Assembly: GCA_023425645.1 (NCBI GenBank)
Contig: JAFACG010000019.1
Coordinates: 62,001 to 126,000, forward strand
Origin: Pseudomonadota bacterium
GTDB lineage: Bacteria > Pseudomonadota > Gammaproteobacteria > Burkholderiales > Burkholderiaceae_B
Length of the DNA: 64,000 bases
Direction: 5' to 3'
Part shown: positions 24,139 to 31,777 of the stretch, piece after piece
Layout of the letters: each line of letters begins with the position of its first letter
Numbering within the stretch: position 1 is the first letter of the stretch
Notes under the pieces: model-generated
The model's database searches: none
Told to the model about the DNA's origin: nothing
What the model saw: only the letters and a program-made list of their open reading frames with translations
Position numbers and translations under genes: made by a program

Positions 24139-24372
24139 ATGAAAACGACGATCGCCGCTTGCGCCCTGGTGTTGCTCGCCGCTTGCGCTTCGACCAGGCC
24201 GACAGTGGCCGAAGGCAATCAATCCACTGTCGTGGTGGACTGGGCCCAGTCAAGCAGGGGTAGCGACGGCGCGCTGGCCGTGGCCGACGCGCACTGCGCC
24301 CAGTACGGCAAGCACGCCCGCTATTCGGGCAAGCCCAACTCGTTCCGAATCGCCTACGACTGCGTGCGATAA
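24139..24372 (+). CDS. Small phage-borne lipoprotein (moron candidate)
   Basis: A 77-residue protein with a lipoprotein signal peptide: MKTTIAACALVLLAAC, lipobox LAAC with Cys16. The mature part is about 62 residues with two further Cys (CAQYGKHARY; YDCVR) and no known domain. A good ribosome-binding site (AAGGAGAAG) precedes ATG 24139, and TATACT at 24111-24116 is a possible -10. It is the only plus-strand gene inside the leftward late block, so it must be transcribed separately, most likely in the lysogen. A surface role such as superinfection exclusion is inferred from analogy with phage lipoproteins. Confidence 0.8.
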   Translation: MKTTIAACALVLLAACASTRPTVAEGNQSTVVVDWAQSSRGSDGALAVADAHCAQYGKHARYSGKPNSFRIAYDCVR

Positions 24373-24373
24373 A

Positions 24374-25945
24374 TCACGCATACGGGTCGTACTCCCGCTG
24401 TCGCTGCGCCCCCATGGCCTGAATTGTGCGCAGCTTGGGCGTGTCGATCAGCGCCAGAACGTACGCGCTGCCGTAGTCGGGAGACCGGCCGATACGTTCG
24501 ATGATTTCTTCGCGGCTAGCCACGTAGATCGTGCTGCCGGTCAGCTTCCACGTGGGGGCGCACAGGTCGGCCAGCAAGCGCGGATCAGGCGGCAAAGCGA
24601 TGCCCGTGTTGTTGTCTGGGTCGAGTGCTTCGCGCATTTGCCACCACAACTGACTGCGCAGGTTCTTGAAGCGCAGCCGCCCCGACTTGTCCGTAGCAGT
24701 GGCCACTTCCGACACGTTCACGCCGACAACCTGCTGCCCGGCATCGTTCAGGAAGTCGTACGGGCTTGAGCCCACACCGATGACGTCAATGTGTATCACC
24801 GCATCGTCGCGGCGCGCGGCGATGGTGAGCCCGGCCACTTTCGGGCCGTCAGGCGTCTGTGAGCCAGGATGCACCAGCGGCACGTCGAACCACATGCCAT
24901 GACGCCGGGCCAGTATCGTCTGGTCGCGCCCACCCCGCGCCACGTCCACGCCAAGGCTGTCCATGGGTTCCAGCTTGTTGGGCTTGGTCCACCGGGCTTG
25001 CGCGGCTTCGACCCACGCGGTCGGTATCACCTGCATAGCGTCGTCTTCAATGCCCGCCGTGAAGTCGCCCATGAGCATTTGCGACCGCAATGGTTCAGGC
25101 AACGATTGCAGTTGGGACATGTAGCCGGTGCCAAGCAGGTACGGGTTGTCGGTGATGCGCGACGGGATGAAGGTGCGCGTCAGCGGCGTGATGATATCGA
25201 CCGGGCTGTAGTCCTTCGGGTCGAAGTCGTAACACGGTTCGCCGTCCACCAGTACAAAAGGCCTGCCGTCATCGACCCACAAGTCGCGCCCGTTCGGGTT
25301 GATATCGTCGGCGGGCAGCGATGCCGCGTAGCGCAGTTCGCCGTACTTGGCCGGGTTCGGGAATTTCTTGTCGAGCCACGGTGCGAAGAAATCAATCACC
25401 CACCGGCCTTCCGAACTGGTCGGCGGGTTGAAGGTCAGCAGCGCCTGGCAATGCTGGCCGGGTATCGTGGTGCGCAGCCAACCCAGCAGGAAGCGCACTT
25501 GTTGCGCCAGGAAGTTCGTGGCCTCGTCGAATACCAGCAGGTCATGGGGGCGGCCCTGGTATTTCTTTTCGTCGCCCGCATTAGGCACAGCGCCCAGTTC
25601 AATCTGAAGCTTGGGCAGGCGCCAAATGTTGTCCTTGCCGTTGTAGCCGTCGCGTGAGCCCAGTATCTCCTCCAGCCGGTCCATGATGCCGGTCAGTTCG
25701 GTACCGACGCGGCGCAAGATCATGGTTTTGCGGTGCCGGGTAATGGCCTTGCCGCAGGCCAGGTCAGTCTTGCCGCCGCCAGCTGCGCCGCCGTAGCCGA
25801 CGATATCGGCCTTGGAGTTGTACGCGGTGGTTTGTGGACCGGGCAGCGGACGCCACTTGGCCGGGTCCGTCGCCAGCAGCTTGTCGAGTTCGGCCTTTTC
25901 TTCGGGGGTCAGATAGGCCAGCAGTTCGGGGTCAAACGAGGTCAT
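24374..25945 (-). CDS. Terminase large subunit
   Basis: A 523-residue packaging motor. The N-terminal ATPase has Walker A GGAAGGGKT (52-60) and Walker B DLLVFDEA (135-142). The C-terminal RNase H-fold nuclease shows DSLGVDVARGGRDQT and, near the end, RSPDYGSAYVLAL. ATG 25945 (MTSFDPELLAYLTPEE) gives the usual start and overlaps the small-subunit gene by 14 bp. The stop is within 2 bp of the oppositely oriented lipoprotein gene, so the two are convergent. Confidence 0.95.
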   Translation of the reverse strand: MTSFDPELLAYLTPEEKAELDKLLATDPAKWRPLPGPQTTAYNSKADIVGYGGAAGGGKTDLACGKAITRHRKTMILRRVGTELTGIMDRLEEILGSRDGYNGKDNIWRLPKLQIELGAVPNAGDEKKYQGRPHDLLVFDEATNFLAQQVRFLLGWLRTTIPGQHCQALLTFNPPTSSEGRWVIDFFAPWLDKKFPNPAKYGELRYAASLPADDINPNGRDLWVDDGRPFVLVDGEPCYDFDPKDYSPVDIITPLTRTFIPSRITDNPYLLGTGYMSQLQSLPEPLRSQMLMGDFTAGIEDDAMQVIPTAWVEAAQARWTKPNKLEPMDSLGVDVARGGRDQTILARRHGMWFDVPLVHPGSQTPDGPKVAGLTIAARRDDAVIHIDVIGVGSSPYDFLNDAGQQVVGVNVSEVATATDKSGRLRFKNLRSQLWWQMREALDPDNNTGIALPPDPRLLADLCAPTWKLTGSTIYVASREEIIERIGRSPDYGSAYVLALIDTPKLRTIQAMGAQRQREYDPYA

Positions 25946-26495
25946 CGACTTCACCAGTCTTGCGCGCCTGGGCCGCTGCGAGGATGGCCGCGATCTTGGC
26001 CGCGCGTTCCGTATCGGTGAATTCCACCGGGCCGCCATCGGCGCCGGTCAGCTCCATGCGTGTGTTTTCGCGGTACTTTGCCGGGTCGTGCGCCTTCAGC
26101 AGGAAGATGGCCAGCGTGTCACTGTACTTGCGCACGGCTGCGACCTTGTGTTCGCCGTTCTCGTCCAGCACGGGGTCTTGAATCGGCAGGCCCGATTCGT
26201 CCAGTACCGGGTTGCCTTCTTCGTCCAGGCGATTGCGGTACAGGTACGTGAACTGGCCCTGATGCGTCAGCGGATCGTCGACGCCTTCGAATGCCCGGCG
26301 GTGCGCTTCATCCTCCAAGGCCAGTAGCCCGGCCTTCATGGCGTCGTCCCACGCGGCGGCGAAGTCCGGCATGTCCTTGCGCCACGTGTATGCGGTCATG
26401 CGAGAAATCCCCACGGCAGCACACGCCTTGCCGACGTTACACGTCTCGGCCAGGGCAGCGCAGAAGGCTGTGAGCTTTTCAGGTGTCAGTTTCAT
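25932..26495 (-). CDS. Terminase small subunit
   Basis: A 187-residue DNA-recognition subunit. The N-terminus carries a helix-turn-helix (CNVGKACAAVGISRMTAYTW), followed by the helical oligomerisation part (DAMKAGLLALEDEAHRRAFEG) and a C-terminus that would contact the large subunit. ATG 26495 overlaps the upstream gene's stop (ATGA). The neighbourhood just upstream holds an inverted repeat and AT-rich DNA that could contain the packaging site. Confidence 0.9.
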   Translation of the reverse strand: MKLTPEKLTAFCAALAETCNVGKACAAVGISRMTAYTWRKDMPDFAAAWDDAMKAGLLALEDEAHRRAFEGVDDPLTHQGQFTYLYRNRLDEEGNPVLDESGLPIQDPVLDENGEHKVAAVRKYSDTLAIFLLKAHDPAKYRENTRMELTGADGGPVEFTDTERAAKIAAILAAAQARKTGEVDDLV

Positions 26496-26758
26496 GCACC
26501 TAGTTTCGCTTTGGCCCGACCGGATACGCGTACTTCCTTCCAACCGGCTGGCCGCTGACCCCGACGCCGGTATGTGCAAATGTCCTGAATGGTGGATTTG
26601 CTGACTTCGAACTTTCCGGCCAGTGCGGCGTACGTCCAGCCGTGCAGTTCGCGCAGTTCGCGGACCAGATCGACTTCCGCGTCAGTCAACACCGCCGCCT
26701 GATGATCCTGGCCCACCCTGTAGCCGCGTTCGTTTACGGCAACTGTCCTTTTTTTCAT
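26492..26758 (-). CDS. Small HTH DNA-binding protein before terS
   Basis: An 88-residue basic protein with a central resolvase/Hin-like helix-turn-helix: LTDAEVDLVRELRELHGWTY then ALAGKFEVSKSTIQDICTYR. The tail is Arg/Lys-rich. First gene after the AT-rich intergenic region and coupled to terS. It could assist packaging or act as a late regulator; nothing in the sequence decides. Confidence 0.75.
   Translation of the reverse strand: MKKRTVAVNERGYRVGQDHQAAVLTDAEVDLVRELRELHGWTYAALAGKFEVSKSTIQDICTYRRRGQRPAGWKEVRVSGRAKAKLGA
26525..26534 (-). repeat. Late-junction word TACGCGTACT, copy e
   Basis: It lies inside the 3' end of the small HTH gene, 30 bp before the terS ATG, the same distance as copies c and d from their genes. 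Confidence 0.7.
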
Positions 26759-26810
26759 TTCAACCCCCTAAACCCGCAAAAAATTGCACGTTGAACACGT
26801 AATTTTTTAC

Positions 26811-26915
26811 TTGGGTCGTTTGGGTCGTTTAATCTCGTTTTTTGGCATCTTTTCTTATACGTATACGTAAGAAAAAGATAAGGAAAAATGCTTTTAAACG
26901 ACCCAAACGACCCAA
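26811..26915. repeat. 22-bp inverted repeat with AT-rich core between primase and late genes
   Basis: Perfect 22-bp arms at 26811-26832 and 26894-26915, each containing GGGTCGTTT twice in tandem (or its complement). The 61-bp centre is markedly AT-rich compared with the flanking genes and has an operator-like palindrome at its midpoint. The 219-bp gap (26759-26977) holds no gene. The layout suits a replication origin, given the primase-helicase gene next door, or a packaging site, given terS on the other side. Confidence 0.8.
26857..26870. promoter_or_regulatory. Operator-like site O7
   Basis: ATACG-TATA-CGTAA matches the ATACG-N4-CGTAT repressor operators in 13 of 14 positions if the last base is allowed to differ. 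It is centred within the large inverted repeat. Confidence 0.55.
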
Positions 26916-26977
26916 ACAAGAACAATTCTCAACAACCCAACACGCAATAAACAACGAATACGTAAGAAACTGCACGT

Positions 26978-29632
26978 TCACCCCTCCAAATCGTCACGAA
27001 CGCGCAAACCAACAAACCCACGGCCACGCAAACCGTGTGAATTCTTAACCGCTTCGAAGCCGCGCGATAACATGCGACGGCCCAAACTTTTCGAACTTGG
27101 AATAAAACGCAATTCGCCCCGGTTGCGCGCAAAGTACTCCCAGCTATTCCAAAGTTCCGAACTGCTGGCGACAAAACCGCTTCCAAGCTCACAACATGTG
27201 TCGAGCCATTCGGCCAGCAGGTCCATGTCCTGGCGGTAGTCATCATGCGCGGCCCGAACCTTGGCTGGCGGGTTGAGCCCTTCGCGCTGGTACGCCAGGG
27301 CGCCGTCGATGCACCACCGTAAGATGCCCGCCGCCTCAAGCTCCAATTTCTCGGCACGCTGAGGGTCTTTCTTAACCTGCTTGTCTTTGTCGAAGTTGCG
27401 CGTGAAGGGCACCGGCAGCAGCCGCCGCCATATCGCGTGATCGTCGCCTTTGACGATGGGCCGATGGTTGGTAGGCATAAACGCCACCCAGGTCGGCACG
27501 ACCTCGACCGTGACCTTGGACCACAGGCCGCGCGCGGGCATCGGGTCGCCCCCGGTCATGGACTTGATAAGGCCTTCGCGCAGTTCACTGCCTTCGTCAG
27601 GCTCACCCACGTAGACAAAGCGCGCACCACGCAGACGCAAGATATCTTCTCGCGCTGACCCGGCGCTGTTACCCGCCCCGCCCGTAGCCAGGAACGTATC
27701 GGCGTTCGCAGCGCGGGCGTGGTCGCCCAGCGCGTGCCGGATCGCGCCCAGCACCGTGGACTTGCCATTACTGCCTGCACCGTAAGGGATGACCATGACG
27801 TCTTCTTTCGGCTGGCCCAGGATCGAGTAGCCCACCACGCGTTGAAAGAACGCCACCATGTCGTCGTCGCCGTGAAAGACGTCACGCACGGTCTGTTCGA
27901 ATAGCGGCGCGCGGGCCGTCGGGCTGTACTCCACCGGCGTGATCGTGGTGATCCAGTGTTCGCGTTCCGGCGGCAGCAGTTCGCCCGTGGTGAGGTCAAC
28001 AGCGCCGTTGCCCACCCCCAGCAGGTGATTGTGTTTGTCCAGTTCGCCCACCGGTACCACGACGCGCGGGTCGCTGGACGCCAGCGCCACCATATTGCGC
28101 ACCATCATGGCCCGCTGGCTGATCGCGCAAAACTTGAAGAAGGCTACGCGCTCGTCGTCGTTCTCGATGGTCTTGGACTCGTCGGCCAGTGCCCGCACCG
28201 TTTCCTTGGCCAGGTGTTCCAGATGCACCACGGGGGCGCTGCGCCAGCAGGTGCCCTCCCAGGTGTACCAGGCGCCTATCTCGGGTACGAACATCAAGCC
28301 TTCGCCAAACTGGTCCAGCATGCGTTCAGCGTTGCCGAACTCCGTCATTTGCCTTTTCGTGCGGTTCAGCACCGGCACCTTGCGGCCCCCGGCGGCCATG
28401 GCCGTGCGCACGTCGGCCACCGGCAGCAGCGTCCCGGTCAGGTCTTTGAAGCGCTGGCGGATCAGGCCCGCGAGTTCGGCCCGCAGCGCCATGTCGTCGG
28501 CGAGCTCGCCGACCTTGGCAGCTACTTCGTTGATCAGTTCAATGGAATCGTCGCAGGCGGTGATTTTGGCCTTTGCCTGGTTCAGGGCGTCGCGCTTCTT
28601 GCCCAGGCGTTCGGCGCGCTCCCGCTGGCGGCGCAGCCCAAATCCTAAATCCTCCTTGGCCGTGTCCATCTGGTCGCAAAGCCACAGCGCGGCTTCGAAC
28701 GGGCTGGTGATGGCGAATTCGTCGTCGAGCATTCGCGGCGCCCATTCCAGCACCACATCGACCGGCGTGCGCTTGCCCTCGCGCTCGTCGCCCATGTCGG
28801 CGACACCAAAGTCGACGATGCCTTCAGGCACCAGCGACAGGTCTTCTTCCAAATCACGCATCAGGTCCACGGATGCGACGCGGTAGCCCCCCTGATAGTC
28901 GCGCGCCGCCGGGAACAGCACCGGCACCCACGCGCCCAGCTGCGCCAGGGCCGCTTCGTTCACGCGCCCGAAGAAGTCATCATCGGCGGGCGGCTCGCGA
29001 TCTGGCCTGTCGATGCGGGTAACCGACCCGGCGGGCTTGCTTTTGACGACCTTGACCAAGCCGACTTCCTGCGCCAACCGATCAAACTCCGCCATGGCCA
29101 GCGCCACTTGTTCTTCGGTGATGACAGGCAGTTCGGCGGCGCTGATCGTTTCGATGCCGCCAAAGAAGTCCACCCATTCATATGGCTGGCCAGTGTCCGG
29201 GTGCACGTGATAAGCGACAAACTGTTGCCCCTTGCCCAGCACTTCCAGGCGGTGACGCTCGCCCAGTTCGTCTTCAAACCATGAGCCGGTCGCCTTACCC
29301 CAGCCTTCGGCAGCAGCGCGGTACACCAACAATATTTTGGGGGCGTTACCCACGCGTTCGCAGGTCGCCCCCAGGTTGTCTTGGCACCAGATGACAAACC
29401 GGCTCGCCAGTTCGTCGTCGGACGTGTCCACGTCGATGGCCACCAGAGGCCGGGCGCCTTGGCCGCACAGCACCCCGACACCATGCTTGGGGTAGCGCGC
29501 CAGGTCGGATGCGCCCAAGCGTGAACTTTGCCAGTTGTCCAGGGCCGGGCGCTTGTGGCCCGGCTTGATAGGGATGATTAAATAGCCGTTGGCCAGCAGC
29601 GTACGGCCTACCTGCTCGAAGTATCCGGCCAT
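26978..29632 (-). CDS. Primase-polymerase / superfamily 3 helicase replication protein
   Basis: An 884-residue fusion. N-terminal Prim-Pol (AEP) domain, about residues 10-190: IPIKPGHKRPA, LVAIDVDTSDD with DxD at 67-69, and LGKGQQFVAYHVHPDTG with the family's strand-His pattern. A D5-N-like linker follows. The SF3 helicase has Walker A GAGSNGKST near residue 620, a Walker-B-like RFVYVGEPDEGSE, and VAFMPTNHRP. It would prime and unwind the phage origin. ATG 29632 is preferred to an upstream TTG at 29638. It is the second gene of the leftward early transcript, behind the Cro-like gene. Confidence 0.92.
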   Translation of the reverse strand: MAGYFEQVGRTLLANGYLIIPIKPGHKRPALDNWQSSRLGASDLARYPKHGVGVLCGQGARPLVAIDVDTSDDELASRFVIWCQDNLGATCERVGNAPKILLVYRAAAEGWGKATGSWFEDELGERHRLEVLGKGQQFVAYHVHPDTGQPYEWVDFFGGIETISAAELPVITEEQVALAMAEFDRLAQEVGLVKVVKSKPAGSVTRIDRPDREPPADDDFFGRVNEAALAQLGAWVPVLFPAARDYQGGYRVASVDLMRDLEEDLSLVPEGIVDFGVADMGDEREGKRTPVDVVLEWAPRMLDDEFAITSPFEAALWLCDQMDTAKEDLGFGLRRQRERAERLGKKRDALNQAKAKITACDDSIELINEVAAKVGELADDMALRAELAGLIRQRFKDLTGTLLPVADVRTAMAAGGRKVPVLNRTKRQMTEFGNAERMLDQFGEGLMFVPEIGAWYTWEGTCWRSAPVVHLEHLAKETVRALADESKTIENDDERVAFFKFCAISQRAMMVRNMVALASSDPRVVVPVGELDKHNHLLGVGNGAVDLTTGELLPPEREHWITTITPVEYSPTARAPLFEQTVRDVFHGDDDMVAFFQRVVGYSILGQPKEDVMVIPYGAGSNGKSTVLGAIRHALGDHARAANADTFLATGGAGNSAGSAREDILRLRGARFVYVGEPDEGSELREGLIKSMTGGDPMPARGLWSKVTVEVVPTWVAFMPTNHRPIVKGDDHAIWRRLLPVPFTRNFDKDKQVKKDPQRAEKLELEAAGILRWCIDGALAYQREGLNPPAKVRAAHDDYRQDMDLLAEWLDTCCELGSGFVASSSELWNSWEYFARNRGELRFIPSSKSLGRRMLSRGFEAVKNSHGLRGRGFVGLRVRDDLEG

Positions 29633-29634
29633 GG

Positions 29635-29856
29635 TCAAACCTCGCCGGACAGTTCAAGCAAGCTAATCGCCAACTCGCGCAGTTTTTCAACGACGCTATA
29701 GCGTGGGTCCTTATGTTGGCCGCTCAGAATGCGGCTGATGGTGGGTTGCGCTACGTTCACCGACGCGGCGATTTCCTCTTGCGACCAGCCCGCACGAATG
29801 ATGATCCGTACCAGTTCATCGGGCTTCTTGGTGTACAGTTCCATGGCGGTTGTCAT
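29635..29856 (-). CDS. Cro-like HTH regulator
   Basis: A 73-residue protein with an XRE-type helix-turn-helix (WSQEEIAASVNVAQPTISRI) followed by LSGQHKDPR. The CI-like protein has the same recognition region (QPTIHRILTGESKDPR), so both should read the same operators. Divergent from CI, with operators O1 and O2 in its promoter. First gene of the leftward operon; its stop nearly touches the primase gene. Confidence 0.85.
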   Translation of the reverse strand: MTTAMELYTKKPDELVRIIIRAGWSQEEIAASVNVAQPTISRILSGQHKDPRYSVVEKLRELAISLLELSGEV

Positions 29857-29857
29857 A

Positions 29858-29904
29858 ATACGTTCTCGTATTGGCTAAAATGCCAATACTATACGAAAAC
29901 GCAT
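29858..29904 (-). promoter_or_regulatory. Leftward promoter with operators O1 and O2
   Basis: O1 ATACG-TTCT-CGTAT (29858-29871) and O2 ATACG-AAAA-CGCAT (29891-29904), centres 33 bp apart. A minus-strand -10 TATAGT (29893-29888) overlaps O2. O1 would sit just downstream of the transcription start and before the Cro-like ATG. A -35 is not clear. Confidence 0.7.
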
Positions 29905-29932
29905 TAGACGTAAAACGTAAGGCAAAAAACTG

Positions 29933-29961
29933 TTGCTTACTTTTATGCGTTGCCGTATATT
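29933..29961 (+). promoter_or_regulatory. CI maintenance promoter with operator O3
   Basis: -35 TTGCTT (29933-29938), 17-bp spacer, -10 TATATT (29956-29961). Operator O3 ATGCG-TTGC-CGTAT (29945-29958) fills the spacer and enters the -10. The predicted start point is at about 29968, next to the GTG start codon, so the message would be leaderless. Confidence 0.65.
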
Positions 29962-29968
29962 GTCCCGT

Positions 29969-30634
29969 GTGAATCAGCTACGCAAAAACCTCCAACACCT
30001 GATCGACAAGCACGGCACGAATCCGACCGCCTTGGCCGCAGCCACAGGCGTACCCCAACCCACTATTCATCGAATATTGACCGGGGAAAGCAAGGACCCG
30101 CGCAGCGCTACCGTCCAGCCCTTAGCCGACTACTTCAACGTGACGGTTGAGTTCTTGCGTACAGCCGACGCGGAAACGTTCGACCTACCGCTAAGCCCCG
30201 AACTGGAAGAACTGGCGAACGCGCCGCCCCTGCGACCGTTCAGGAACGTGCGCGTCGTCGGCACAGTGGAAGGAGGGCCCGAAGGCTATCTGGAAGCAAT
30301 GCCCAATGGGGACGGCGCCATTGAGTACCCGGCCAAACACAAAGACGCTTACGCTTTACGAGTACGCGGCGAATCCATGCGCCCCCGGATCAAATCCGGC
30401 GAGTTCATTGTCGTAGAACCCCACATCGCCCCGAGCCCTGGCGACGATGTCGTCGTGGTTTGCGCGGACGGTCGCAAGATGGTGAAGGAGTTGATGTATA
30501 TACGCGACGACGAAGTGACCCTGGGGTCCATCAACGATGGTTTTAAGCCTATCAGCCTGTTGCTCAAAGACATTGAGGCAATGCACTACGTAGCCGCCAT
30601 CGTGCCCCGTGGAGCCTTCCACAAAGCCGACTGA
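29969..30634 (+). CDS. CI-like S24 repressor
   Basis: A 221-residue lysogenic repressor: XRE HTH (PTALAAATGVPQPTIHRILT) at about 19-40 and a C-terminal S24/LexA-like domain with nucleophile Ser136 (VRGESMRPR) and Lys173 (KMVKEL). The dipeptide where LexA/CI cleave (normally Ala-Gly) reads Gly-Gly in VVGTVEGGPEG, so self-cleavage may be altered. GTG 29969 is chosen because it gives the usual MNQLRKNL start and falls at the predicted transcription start. ATG 29945 lies inside operator O3. Confidence 0.88.
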   Translation: MNQLRKNLQHLIDKHGTNPTALAAATGVPQPTIHRILTGESKDPRSATVQPLADYFNVTVEFLRTADAETFDLPLSPELEELANAPPLRPFRNVRVVGTVEGGPEGYLEAMPNGDGAIEYPAKHKDAYALRVRGESMRPRIKSGEFIVVEPHIAPSPGDDVVVVCADGRKMVKELMYIRDDEVTLGSINDGFKPISLLLKDIEAMHYVAAIVPRGAFHKAD

Positions 30635-30659
30635 CCGCTTTTTCAGCAACGAATCGCAT

Positions 30660-30687
30660 AGCCCCGCATCGCCGGGGCTTTTATTTT
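30660..30687 (+). terminator. Rho-independent terminator after the repressor
   Basis: Stem AGCCCCG (30660-30666) / CGGGGCT (30673-30679), 6-base loop, then TTTTATTTT. It isolates the repressor transcript from the early operon promoter directly downstream. Confidence 0.85.
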
Positions 30688-30696
30688 GCCTAAATT

Positions 30697-30750
30697 ATAC
30701 GTTTGCGTATTGACTTAAAAAATACGACTCCGCATAATACGTTTACGTAT
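30697..30750 (+). promoter_or_regulatory. Rightward early promoter with operators O4-O6
   Basis: -35 TTGACT (30710-30715), 17-bp spacer, -10 CATAAT (30733-30738): a strong sigma-70 promoter. Three operators cover it: O4 ATACG-TTTG-CGTAT (30697-30710), O5 ATACG-ACTC-CGCAT (30722-30735) and O6 ATACG-TTTA-CGTAT (30737-30750). Repressor bound here would silence the whole integrase/replication operon. Confidence 0.85.
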
Positions 30751-30769
30751 TCAGAACGGAGCCGCGCAA

Positions 30770-30898
30770 ATGTCAGCCATCCCCATCGTTCCCGGCCTGA
30801 TGTATCAGGTCAAAAGCCAAGGGCACACCAGGGTCGTGTTCGCCCGCAATCCGGTCGATGCCATTTGCATCGCCCTAGATCAGCAGGGGGCGGTATGA
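30770..30898 (+). CDS. 42-residue first gene of the early operon
   Basis: MSAIPIVPGLMYQVKSQGHT followed by RVVFARNPVDAICIAL. Begins 20 bp after operator O6 and ends in an ATGA overlap with the next gene, which supports real translation. The beta-strand pattern (PGLMYQVKS, TRVVFA) recalls small phage proteins that open early operons. No function recognised. Confidence 0.65.
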   Translation: MSAIPIVPGLMYQVKSQGHTRVVFARNPVDAICIALDQQGAV

Positions 30899-31314
30899 AC
30901 CTGCGCACCCTTTCCGACCAAGAGTTCCTGCGCTTCGCGCACAACCAGATCGACGACCTGACCAGCACCGACGTGGAGCGCGAAGCGCTGCGCCGCCTGG
31001 AAGCCACCGACACCGAACTGTTCGAAGCCGCCAGCGAAGCCGAATTCACCGCCGACGAGCTCACCAACCTGGCCCAGGCCATGGAAGGCTTCACGGTAAA
31101 GGAAGTCACTGAGCTGCTGGGCGCCATGCTCGAGAGCAGCATCGATGTAAAGCCCCTGATCGAAATTCTCAAGGTGCTGGACGACGCCAGCATCACCGAG
31201 CCCGACGAGCTGAAAGAAGCACTCGAGTTCGCCGACAAATTCCAAGCCATCGCCAATGACGCGGGGGACGTGCTCGCCCGCCTTTCAACCCTTGTTTCAG
31301 AAACCCAGGAGTAA
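30895..31314 (+). CDS. Acidic helical phage protein
   Basis: A 139-residue, strongly acidic, all-helical protein (LSDQEFLRFAHNQIDDLTST; EREALRRLEATDTELFEAAS) with no known motif. The start overlaps the stop of the 42-residue gene. Acidic early proteins of this size are often DNA mimics or anti-host factors, but that is only a possibility here. It is not the basic Avd type. Confidence 0.75.
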   Translation: MNLRTLSDQEFLRFAHNQIDDLTSTDVEREALRRLEATDTELFEAASEAEFTADELTNLAQAMEGFTVKEVTELLGAMLESSIDVKPLIEILKVLDDASITEPDELKEALEFADKFQAIANDAGDVLARLSTLVSETQE

Positions 31315-31319
31315 TCACT

Positions 31320-31775
31320 ATGTTCCCAGTCTCTATCACCCTGCACAACCCCGCCCAACTGAATGCCGTACTGGCCGCGCTTGGCACCAATATCGCCGCG
31401 CCTGAGGTCGAGCGCACTGCTGCACCCGTGGCCGACAAGCAAGACACCAAGAAAGAGGTCAAGCAGCAAACAAAAAAGGACGCGGCCCCCGCATCGGAGC
31501 CGACCCCGACTGCATCCGACAACTCGGCGAGTTCCTCGACCGAATCGAACGCAGCCGACGCGAACGAGAAAGCCGGGAATACCGAGCAAAGTATGGCCCC
31601 CACGTATGAGGACGCCAAAACCGCCGTGCTGAAGCTGGGCAAGGCCAAGGGCCGCCAGGCCACGCTGGATGTTCTGTCACGCTTCGGCGCGACCAAGCTT
31701 CCCGATGTACAGCCCGAAGCCTTCGCCGACCTGATCGCGCTGGTTGAAGGAGTCATCGCTGGCGGCGAGGTCTAA
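31320..31775 (+). CDS. Early phage protein with disordered middle
   Basis: A 151-residue protein in three parts: residues 1-30 are ordered ([20 protein letters not shown]), 31-95 are low-complexity Lys/Ala/Thr/Ser/Glu linker, and 97-151 form a small helical domain ([20 protein letters not shown], then [13 protein letters not shown]). The C-terminal domain resembles rRNA-gene-associated small domains seen in phage recombination operons. Function unknown. Confidence 0.75.
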   Translation: MFPVSITLHNPAQLNAVLAALGTNIAAPEVERTAAPVADKQDTKKEVKQQTKKDAAPASEPTPTASDNSASSSTESNAADANEKAGNTEQSMAPTYEDAKTAVLKLGKAKGRQATLDVLSRFGATKLPDVQPEAFADLIALVEGVIAGGEV

Positions 31776-31777
31776 CC

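Noticed and set aside
29907..29920. Further operator-like site GACGTAAAACGTAA in the control region
   Set aside because: The half-sites are one base out of register with the ATACG-N4-CGTAT consensus.
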